Positions 40,001 to 52,000 of a DNA stretch of 64,000 nucleotides are shown here, piece by piece; positions within the stretch are counted from its first letter, which is position 1, and each line of letters starts with the position of its first letter. This DNA comes from Setaria digitata (Eukaryota; Nematoda; Chromadorea; Rhabditida; Setariidae). The stretch is from positions 1 through 64,000 of the forward strand of contig RCAB01000166.1 in NCBI GenBank assembly GCA_003640385.1, written 5' to 3'. Below the pieces are notes generated by a model. That model was not told the origin of the DNA and ran no database searches. It saw only the letters and a program-made list of their open reading frames with translations. The position numbers and the translations under genes are program-made.

Positions 40001-43000
40001 TGAAAAAATCACTGATAAAATGACTGATATTGACAATATCTGATCTCAATCAAAACTTAATTTTTGGTCATTTCCAATTTTCTACTTTTTTTTTTTTTTT
40101 GTTAAAGAAACTTCTGAATATAATGATTTTATATTTCTAGTAAGCATATATACAGTTCAAATGTAGAAAACTTTTTTTTAGATTATTTTCTTTTTTATGG
40201 GAAAGTAAAGCAAAATTTTGTTACCTGTAATTCACGTACATTATCCTGGTAGCGTTTGATAACTTTTTGAGTGTCTACATTGGCACGATTAGCATGATCT
40301 AGTGCTATTTCAAGCTCCTAAAATGATAGAAAAATAGAATGTGATAAATTTTTGATCCAAAAATTGAATTACTTCTTTGACTCATTCAGTTAAAACTAGG
40401 AGTGATAAGGAATTGAGTTGAAATGAAGAACAAAATAAACTAACACTAATATCAGATTCCAATTTTTTTTTAATACGAAGCAAATCAGCTTTGCTTCTTG
40501 ATTCAGCTTCCATTGAAGCCTAAATATTGATCTTATTAATCAACATATAAGAATTAAAATTTAAGAAAAAAAAAATGAAAATTAAATTTAATCACGTAAA
40601 AAATTTTGTCATAACTGCACGGGTATCTTGATAGTGAAAAAATAATATTAATAAAAATATGCAATCCAATATATTAGTTGCCTGGTAAAGATTAAATTTT
40701 TCTTCATCAGTAAAACATTTTTAAAAAAAATTAATTTCAACAAAAAAAAAAAAAAAAAGAAAAGAAATTGAAATAATTTCTACGATACCTGCATGCTTTC
40801 TAAGGCTCGTTGATGATTTTTTCGTGTATTTTCAAATTCTTCCTCCTTCTCGGCTAGACGTTTTTCAGTTTCTGATTTAGTTTGTGAAATTTCAATTTGT
40901 GCTCGTAAAAGTTTATTCTCTTCTGCTTCTAACGTAGCTTCTGCATCATCCAGTGCTTGCTAAATATTTCATTAATCATTAAAAGTTTTTTTTTTTTCTA
41001 AACAAAAATATTTCTTTGAAAAATTAAAAGTTTTAATTGAAAATATAAAAAAAAAAAACCTGAAGTTCATCCTTTTCCATTTCTAGTCGCCTTTTCTGTT
41101 TCTGCAATTCATGCAAACTTTTCCCACCCTCACCAAGCTGATCAGTAAGATCTTTTAGCTCCTGTGTTAAAATTTTGTTCTCTCGTCGTAATGCTTCCAT
41201 CTAAATGAATGTGAAATATTTTTAGCACCTTAAAGGTATTCAATTTGATTTACATATAAATAAATTGCATAAATTTTGATTTCATATCAATTTTAGCATA
41301 AGAAATTTATTCGACTAACATTTATCAAAACTAGAGTGTTAATCAGTTAATTATCAATTAATTATTATATAATTCAAAAAAAAGAATTGGAGAAAAAAAT
41401 CTGATTACCTGTTGGTCGGTTTCTTCTAATGTATCACGAAGTTTGAATGTTTCGGTAGCTCCGTTTCGAGTCTCCTGTTGGCTCACTTCTAGTTCCTGCG
41501 TTAAAATATCACATTTTCGCTTCCATTCTTCAATTGTCTTATCGAATGCTTTTTGCTTCTTGTCCAAGGAATTTACTAAGCCATTGGCCTGAAATTAGCA
41601 CTTAGATTGCAAAACAACAACCTCAGCAATTTAAATTGTAGTGTTTTAACATGTTACTTAAAAAGATCAAAAGATTTTCATCCTTTTAAATTTCCCATAT
41701 AACAATTAAATCATTCATTTATGTTATTTTTGAAATTTCTCTTTTAATTCAAAAAAAGCTCACAAATTTTTAAAAAAAATTTCACCAATTATTTACACAA
41801 TGATAGGAAATATCACCTTATCAGCATCCACTTGTGCATCTTCAAGTTCTTGAACTAATCGTAGCCGAGTTTTTTCCAGTGAATTAATTCGATTATTTGC
41901 CGTATCAAGTGCTTCTTGCATTTCCTGTACTTTCGTTTGCAATTTTCTCCTCAATTTCAAATGCAAAATTGTTAACAAAAAAACGAAATTGTTGAGTAGA
42001 GGTAACATACCTAGTACTTGAATAACTTTTTAAATTAGCTACTTATTCAAGAGGTTAGAGGTCAATAAATGATTATTATATTTAGTTATTTGATTAAAAC
42101 TTTAGAAATGCTTAATTAATCAAATTTCAACTATTAGTTACCTTGCTTCTTCAAGTTCCTCAGATCGACTCATTCCCTCACCTTCATATCGAGCTCTCCA
42201 TTGCTGTGCCTCAGCATTTGCTTTCGAGATCAATCTTTGAAGCTCGGTTTTTCTCTCCTGTTCTTCATCCATCGTATCATGCAATTGTTGACATTCCAGT
42301 TGTAAATTTGAAAGCTAAAATTCATGTCCTTCTCTTAACTTAATTCATCCTAGAATTTTAAATTCAAATTTTTAAATCTCTTATTTAAATCTCTTGCAAA
42401 CCTGTGTATACCTGTGAGTTGAGAGATTGCTTTTCTCGAGATTCTTGCTCGAGTTGTCGCTTCACTTCTCCCAGTTGTGCAATTAGCTGTTGCTTTGCGC
42501 GATTTAGAAATGTTACTTGACTTTCGTAGTCTTCCAGTTGTCTGAAAAAAAGAAAATGAATTACATAGTATGCTATGAATGAATGCCATGTTCTAATTTA
42601 TTTTTAAATTGCAATTTTATCGCAAATTCTTTTACCTATTTGAAGGTCCAATTTAACAAAAATTAGTAATTTTTGTAGAAAAAAATTTATCACTTTTGAA
42701 AAAATTCCAAAGAAAAAAAAAAGGTTAAATATTTAGGCAAATTCTATTGTTCAATTAAGTTATATGCTAGAAGAAAATAAATAAATGAAAAAAATTTATT
42801 AATCAAAAAAGTTTTGCAAAAATTTATTACTTGGTCATACTGTTGATTTCAGCTTGTAATTTATTTTTGCTTCCAAGAAATTCTTGTATATTTCTTCCCT
42901 GTTCATCAATTTTCAATTGTGAATCTGTTAGTTGTATTTCTAACTGAAATTTTAAAACTTTCTTCCTTTTTTTTTTTTTTTTGTTAAAATTTGAAATCTA

Positions 43001-46000
43001 AAAATTAAACAGCCTTTTAATAAGTTGAAACCGAAGAGCTTTAGCTAAAAAAAGAAAAAGAAAAGAAAAGAAAAGAAAAACTTTATCCTAGATGAGACCT
43101 GCTTAGCAAGTCTATCGATATTTTGGCGCTGTTTCATTTCCAAATCATACTGATTTCGTAAATCTTCAATTTCTTGCTCCAGCGAACATTTGTCTTTCTC
43201 CACTCTAAATTTACAACAGCTAGCAAACATTCTTTTTTTTTTTTTTTTTTTGGACACATTTTTTGGCAAAAATTGCCAATTTTTTATTACTGTTAGGAAG
43301 ACTGAACAACTTGGCTCGCGCTTTTTGAACAGAATCCAATTGATCGGAAAGTTCCGCCAATGAATCGTTGTGTTTCTTTCGTAAATTAGCAAGAGCTGTT
43401 TCGGCACTTAGCGATACATTTTCCTGCAAATAATCCAGAAAAGGAAAAAGAGGAATTATTCGTCGAACCGTTTGCTAAATCTGCTATATAATGCCTACTG
43501 TTTATTTAAAGCAATTTTAAGTGAAGTTATGCCGTATAATTTAATGATTCATAAAAAATGATTTTGGATATTCCTAAATATTTATTATCACAGTTTGCCC
43601 TAGGCTTATTAAAAATTAATTAAGCAAATATTTATCAAAAGAAATAATTCATTAGAATTAATAAATGAAGGGATTTTTTTGTGTCAATGTGCAAAGGTAA
43701 ATGATTGAAATAGCAGTAAAATTGGAATTAAAATTAAATTTTCTAACCAAATCTCTACGAAGTCTGCTCAATTCTACTTCTCGTTTTTTGTTCAGTTCAA
43801 TTTGCGCCTGTGTTGCACCACCTGCCTCATCAAGACGATCGCTAAGCTCTTCAAGTTCAGTTTGCAATTCACTTCGACTTCTTTCAACCTTTCAATATTT
43901 TGTATTTGAGCAAGCTAATTTGAAATTACTTAATGTCTAGTATTGTGGAACTTAGTTTTGAAAGAATAAAAAAGATAATTTCCAATTAAGGATATCCGAT
44001 TAACTTGCTGTTTTCTGAATTAATATCCGAATGCAAAATGTATTTGACGATTTCAGAATTGTAATCAGTATAATTACTTCCTAAAGTCGTTATCAGTGAT
44101 AAGAGCAGTATAGAAATGTTGAAATTTTGGAATATTTTAGCATCAAAATGGAATGTTTTGAGAATTTTAAAAGTTTCGAAATCGAAATTAAATTATTAAA
44201 TGACTTTATAGCGCTTTTGCAACGAACCAACCTTAAGTCTAGCTTGTCTCTCTGCTTGAAGCTCTTCTTCTAGTTCATGATAGTGCGCAATTTGTTCCTT
44301 CAGCTGACGTTGTATCTTATTCACTAATGATTGCTCGTCTTCTATCTGATTCATAATTGCAGCTATTTCAGTGTCTTTTCTTCAAAATTTTCATCTTATT
44401 TTTCAATTTCTTACTAGAACTCATTAAATTTCAATAATAATTGGCATAAATAATCAGAAAAGGCATAGGAATCAGAATCAAAAAGAGTATTGGAGTTAGA
44501 ATTAGAAAGGGCATTAGAAATAGAATCGTAAAAGAAAATAAATATTTGTTCGCTTTTATAGCAACTTTTCACACTTTTTTTTTTCATAAAACAATGAAAA
44601 AAATTTAATCCAACGAGGTTAATTTTTAATTTCAAAATCGTAAAAAAAAAAATTTATTTCAGAATTCAAAATTCATTTTGAAAATGGATGAAGCATTGAA
44701 AAGTTTCGTCTCTTCACCTTGCTATAATACTGGAAATTTTTATCACTCCAAAAATTAACCTTTTTAATGAGCTTTCCATTTCGTGCTTCTGTTTCATTAG
44801 CTCATCAATATTCTCCTGTGCAATTTTCAATTCACCTTCAGTTTTGCGCTTTAATTTCTCGAGATCTTGACGTATTCGTCGTTCTCTTTCCAGATTATCC
44901 TCAATCTCATCCACAGTTTGTTCTAATTTATTTCGAACTTTATTCAGATAGTTCACTTTATCTTCTTCAGCTTGGATTTCTTCAAGAAGTTTACGATTTG
45001 TCTGAAGAGAAATTATGTAATCATAACTACTGGCGCGCAACAGCGATGCGATTTCGTTTCCTTATATTTTATCATTTAATCAAATAAAAACACTTAAAAT
45101 TTGTCTAAGTTTAATTAAATGATTAAAACACTTTGATCTCCTTTAATTACGCATTAATGAGTTCTAAACTTTTTTTTACTAATTAATGAGTTCTAAACTT
45201 CAAGAACTAACTTTTGACCATAGACAATCTATCATAAGTTATAAAATCAGTCTTGAAAAAAAGAGTCCTATAATGACAAACCTCTTCATGATGTTTTTTC
45301 TCTTTGTTGATTTTTGCAATCATTTCATCCTGTGATCTTATTTCATCCTTTAATTTAAATATAAAATTAGAAAGTTTTCAATAGTTAAATTTTTTCTAAT
45401 TTCACTGAAATAAGAAACCTGTAGTGATCGATATTGCTGATCCTTGGCTTGTTTCTCGTGATCAAGCCTTTTACAAGTTGCTTCTAGTTCAGCTACTGTA
45501 TGCTTCAATGCTTCATTATCATGTTCTATTTTGGTTTTTATTTTTGATAAAGTTGCATTTCTGTCTTCTTGCTCGGCAAGTTGTTCATTTATGTAAGCAT
45601 ACTGGAAAAATAATTAGCATTTAATTGTAAAAATAATTAAAGTAAGCATTCCAACAGTACTAACTTTAATAGAATATCATTTATGTAGTATCTATAAAGG
45701 TTAAAAAAAAAGGCAAAAAAAGTTCGATAACAATAATAAAGCAATATGTGAGTATAGCTGGAACAAAAGGCATTTATTTAATTTAATAAGATATTTTAAA
45801 CAACTAGTTGAATTCGAGAATTTTTTAATTAACTAAACTTGTGAACCGAATATTCAACTTCTCTAAGTATTAATGGTGATATTAACTAGCCTACTTCTTG
45901 TGTTTGCACAGATTCTGAATAGTGAGTTTCTACTTCTAGTCTGTAATTACTAGCTCATTTCTTTATGGTTATACAGATTCTGAAATAGTAAACTTCTAAT

Positions 46001-49000
46001 TCTAATTTCTAACGCTAAAATTCTGATCTTTCAGAAAAAGATGAGGAAAAAGTTTATCAAAAAAAAAAATTTTTTTTCCTTGCCTCCTTCTCAACATGGG
46101 TTTTTTGCGCCAACAGTTTGGCAGTTTTTTCTTCTCCTTCTGCACTCATATCCTTTTCTCGCTCAAGCTGCAAGAAAAGTTCTTTTTTCTCACTTATTAA
46201 CTTTTCTACCTGTGATTCCCTTTCCTTACGTAATTTTTCTTCACGGATAAATTTTTCTTCCAATTCTTTCACTCTCTTTTCCAGTGCTTCAATTTCTTCA
46301 TCCTGAAAACCATAAACGACTGATTAATAGCTTTACAGGGAGATTTTCAAAAAATGAGAAAAATCAATAAACAATAACAATAAAAGTAAACAATAAATGA
46401 CATCAATAAAAATAAGCAATAGGCAACAACAACAAAAGCAAACAATAAACAACAACAATAAGGCTAAACAAGAAGGAATACCGAATTTTTTTTTTCTTCT
46501 GGCTAAGTTTAAAAATTTTGTTTTTCAAAACTTTTTAATACTGTTTATTTTTACTTTTTTATTGCCTTTAATTAATGGCTTAATGCGGGCGTATAATTTG
46601 AACCAATTCCAGTTACGTAATGCGCACCATGCGCGAATATTCCGTTGTATTGATAAGATACCAGCTCTAAATGATGTAAAATTGTTATTCGAAATTGACT
46701 GAAATTAGTCGAAAAAAATATTCAAAAGTTTGAAATTTTAACTCAAATTTCAAAATATAACAAATATATAAGGCTAACTTTTGTTGCATCCTACGGCAGA
46801 GATCACATTGCGCATAATAATGTCTGCATGCATTTTGAAATTTAATTATTATAATTGACAAAGCTTCATCACGAAGATGTTCAAGTTCAGCCATAATACC
46901 AGCTTTGAAAAATATCTAAAAATTAAGTGAAAATTTTTATCATCTAAATTTTAACGCTAAATCAAAATTTTCAAGACATGTCATGTCTAGGAAAAATGTC
47001 ATTTGAATTTGAGCAGTAAATTAATGAAAAATTTTTCAAAATTTTTACTATCATCTTTTTTCCTGTCATAAATTTGATCGTAAATCTTAACTTTACATTT
47101 AAAAATGATATATTTGAAAAGAAATAACAGCTTGATAACCTTAGTATTTCCAATGCAGTAATCTTCAGATTTCAATTTTCCAATTTTCTTCAACTTTGTG
47201 CACATTGCTTCAACGCACTGCTTAAGATTTGCTTCAGAAGTTGCCTCTTCAGCGGCCAAAATTGCATATCTAATTGAATTTATATTATATTACTCATAAA
47301 ATACAAAATTTTTTTTTTTTTTTACATTTAAAGTCATTTAAATTACTATTGCAATTAATTTTATTGTTGCTTGAAGAAACGGTGCATCACTTTGATTTGT
47401 ATGATTGGAATAATTATTTGACTACTGTTCATTAGAATTAAATAAAATGATTGTTTCAAATTGCAAATTATTTATACCTTTGTTTGAAGTGAGCATGTAA
47501 GGTACGATTTGGAAAACCTTTGCGACAAATTCGAATACCTTCAAGTACACCATTACAGGTAAGCTGATTGAGTACCAATGAAGCTTCAATTACTCCTGAC
47601 AAAATAACACGAAATTACAGCAAATAGCGATTATACATGATGCAGAAGTTTAAAATCTGATAAAATTTGATAAATACTGATAAGCTGCAAATTTACCTGA
47701 TTTCTTTTTCTCATTTGGTATAATGCAGCGAATAAAATGTGGATAAGTTTTGTAAAGCATTGTTATTAAATTATTCAACGATTCGCGATGCATCATTGAA
47801 ACTGTCATAAATGATGATGATTTTCCTTTCTTTTTACTTGCTTTTCCTTCTTTTGCTAAAATCTTTACTCATTTTTATGCATAAAATTTTAATCAGAAAT
47901 GAATTACGAGACAGAAATTAATTCCTTATTTGATCTTCTTTCCAAAAATAATAATAATAATGATTATAATAATTGATGTTTTTTATTTATTTATTTTTTT
48001 AACAATGTTAACTAACATTTTCAAAATTTATCATATCTTATGCAACTGAAATTAAATTTTCAGAAATTAATAAATTTCATTTCTGAGATTTTTGAAAATT
48101 TCACAGAAAATATACCTGAGAGAAATTTTCCTTTACCCTTTTTTTTTTTACTTGTAAATTAACTAACCTAAATTAGCAATATCCTCCTGTGTTTTGTAGT
48201 CTTCCCAAATTTCCGTCATCAGTGCCATTCCGGTATTTGCTTTCAGTACGCTAACTGCTGTATCATTAAGTGGATCTTTGTTCTTTTCCAGCCAACCTGT
48301 TACATTGTAACGTACTGTACCTGCGTAATGTACTATAGCCAGGTGTGCATCAGCCTAAATTTATTATTTTCAGATGGACCGTTCAACTGCTGATTATCAT
48401 TTCACATCTTTTTCTTTAGATATAATTCCTTTTCTATCTCTCGAAACTTTTTTTTTTATTTAAAAAGAAAAATTTAACAAATCTTTTTTTTTTACTCAAT
48501 TATTTTTTTCTTATTTAAGCTCAAGCCTGTTTTGCTTTCGGCGGTTTAGGTTTCTGGAAATTCGGATGTTTCCCCAGATGCTGATCATTGATTTTCTGGG
48601 CCAAAGTAAAATCAGTTGCTTTTGGCACAATACATTCCTCGTCCAACATTGAAATGATGCCAAGTGGCTTAAACAATGAAAGACAAAAAATTGCAATTAA
48701 TTATAATTAAAGTAGCAGTAAGAAGTCATGATTAAACACTGCAATGAAATTAGTTTGAAGAGAATATTTTGTTAAATAAATCAGAAGAAAGCAAATGGAC
48801 AATTTCCAATCGTAATCTTAGTAAAAAAAAAATGAAGCAAACTTCTTATACCTTTTCAATAAGTTCAATACAAGCCTGAAGATCCAAACCGAAATCGATG
48901 AATTCCCATTGAATTCCTTCTCGTTGATATTCTTCCTGTTCGAGAATGAACATATGATGATTGAAGAACTGTTGCAGCTTTTCATTAACAAAATTGATCC

Positions 49001-52000
49001 ATAACTGTTCAAAAGAATTGCACTGAAATATAACTCACAAATCAACTAACATTTTTCAATGAAGAAGCAGTAGAGTAATGCTAATAAGTAGCAAAATTAA
49101 TTAAAAAATAATTAGTAAATTATAATTAAGATAAGGGAAGGAAAGGGTGCAACTTCTATTGCTATTCTTAATTAATATTTCGCAACAAAGAAGCAGTAAA
49201 CTAATGCTAATAAATAGTAAAATCAATTGAGGTACAATTACGAAATTAGTAATTAAATTGAGAGGAAGAAAAAAAAAAACGAAAAAGTGCTTTACATCGA
49301 AAATTTCAAATCCAGCGATGTCGAGAACTCCAATAAAATAATCACGACTACGATCCTGAGCTCCAAGTGTCTTATTGCATCGCTTAATGAGCCAAGCAAA
49401 CATTCGAGCATATATTGCTTTGGCTAGTGCTCCCACAGCCCAGTTCACCTTGAATTTAAATTCCCTCAGAAAATAATTTAAAATTATTGAATGCTCAAAT
49501 AGCCAGTTTTTCATTTTTTCACTATTGGTAAATAATAAAAATGTGACCTGTTCAAGATTTTGACCTTTGTTCACCCATTCGATGCCAACTTTAACACGAG
49601 GCCTAAGTAATGATGAGATGAAATTATCCTTATCAACCATCCATAACTTACAGGCCAGATCACCTTCTACAATTAATCACTGATTAAATAAAAGATGCGA
49701 TAAAAGTTTTTAATTTTTTCAACTTTCTTTTTTCCTTTTTAAATTACGTATCCTCACAACCAGAACATAGCGTTGTGCCTTGCACTGAATACATTTATCA
49801 AGTAGATAGATTGGAATTTCCGGAATTCATCTTGCTGATCTGAAACTGATCTGTCCTATCACCTGAATTTACCTTGTTGATTTTCACATTCTGCTTGTTC
49901 TTCACGTGGTCGTTGCTTGAATTTAATTTCACCCATATGCATAATACCTGCTACCAATGAAAACAGATCTTGCTTTTCCTGCTCGGCAAAATGCATTATA
50001 TCGAATGATTCCTGCAGAGCCAAAAAAAAAAAACAGAGTTAAGATTATTTTAAAAATTTAAAAATTTCAAAATTTAAAGGAAAATAGAAGAAATTTAAAG
50101 AGAAATTCTAAAGGATTATGAAATTAAAACTGTGAATTAAATTATATGAACATTGATTACATCAGTTATTTGCATTTCTTCTTTATCATTCACATCATCG
50201 ATAATCACTTCAGCTTGAGAAATCAAATGATAGTCACGTATTTCACGTGTCAGAAATAGCTTTTCTGCAAAAGAAAGTAACATTTCATTTGATAGCACAA
50301 ATTTACCTTCAACTAATTAATTAAAATCCGATAAATTAAAACTAAATAAGTTTAAAATTTGTAAAATAATAAAATGATGTGTTATAAGAATTCTTTTTCC
50401 AATTTACAATTGAAAAAAAAACCCTTTAGTCCAGGAATTTGACCAGACATAATCTGATAGAAAATGTGATAGCATCGTTCTCCTGGAGCCTGCTTGATCA
50501 CCCGAGATTTCTCCAACAAATCTTCAAAGAAGAGGCAAGAATAGTTTCAGTTAATTAGTGAAGTGAGCGATGTAAAGTTTCATCCTTCCTTTTTTTTTTT
50601 TTTAAGCATAATCTAAGAGTTCGAATTATTTAAATTTTAGGAAATTATTATAATGCTATATTGTGTTACTGGTAATTGATAACTGATTACAGTGTTCAAT
50701 ATCAGCTCCAGCAAGTCGTCCGCCGCCATTGAAATGTATCCGAATAAATTTCCCAAAACGTGACGAATTATTGTTCCGTACGGTTTTTGCATTTCCGAAA
50801 GCTTCAAGCACCGGATTGGTACGTACGATTTGTTCCTCAATAGAAGCCTTTTCCTTGCTACCAGACTTTTGCGATTTGCTAGAAAAATTAATTCTAACTA
50901 ATTGATAGACAGAGTTTAAGTCTGAATTATCATTTTTCAGTCTTATAAAATGCCTTAAGTGTGCAAAGAGTAATTTAATGTAAGTTGAAGGAAATGTTCA
51001 TATTTAGGCGAACGAAAATATCACTAAAATACTTTTGTTTCTAGGAAAACTCATTAATTATTGTTATTTAAATTGATGATACAAATGAGGAGCATTTCTA
51101 CAGGCACGAAAAAAGCCACTTACTTCAATTAATAAATTAGGCTGGACAAATAAATTGAATCCTTAATGAAAACTAATTTTAGCTTTGCCTTTACCTTGAA
51201 TTTGTTTAATTTTAAAATTTAGTTTGAAACCTACGAGACTGTATGTGGTGCACCAACAATTGCAAGATATCCTATAACTTTTTTTGTGTTTTCCGTTTTT
51301 CCGGCTCCCGATTCGCCGGTTATTAGCATTGACTGATTTTTATGATCTAGAGTTGTTTTATTATTTAATTAACGTATTATAATTTTAATTTCATACAATT
51401 GATGGAAAAACTGATAATAATGATGTTTATAATTCAGCCTCTTTTCAATACTGATAAGCTGCTGTAAGTTTTATAATCAGAAATGATCATAGTTGATAGT
51501 AGCCTTATGATCTTCAAAAAATTTTTGCAGCTAAATGAGTGACAAATTTCTATCATTTATGAAAGAAAATAGAACTTTCTTTTTTCTAGAAAAGTTTGAT
51601 GAGAAACAGAGATGAGGAAAAGTTTAGTAAAAGTACGTAAGTGATCGCTTTCATTATCATTGATTACTATTCACTAGTGATAATTATTATTTCGAAAATT
51701 ATCATATCAATTGAAAATTTTTTAAAAGTACTACCATTGATCATATTTCTATAAGCTTCATCTGAAACAGCAAACAAATGCGGTGGCATTTCAGTACGAC
51801 GTTTTCCGATATACATTTTACAAACGCTTTCTGAATATATTGGTAAACGTTTGTATGGATTAATGACCACACAAAATAGGCCTGAATAAGTCTGAAAATT
51901 TTCCATTTATCAAATTTTAGGAAATGTTTTTTAGAATTTTAGTTATTGATGAAATAAATTTAGAATATTTGAAATTATCTGCATACTAAAATGCAATCTT

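Noticed and set aside
46397..46702. 101-codon plus-strand ORF
   Set aside because: Antisense shadow of the myosin neck exon (46555-46666) and its flanking intron.
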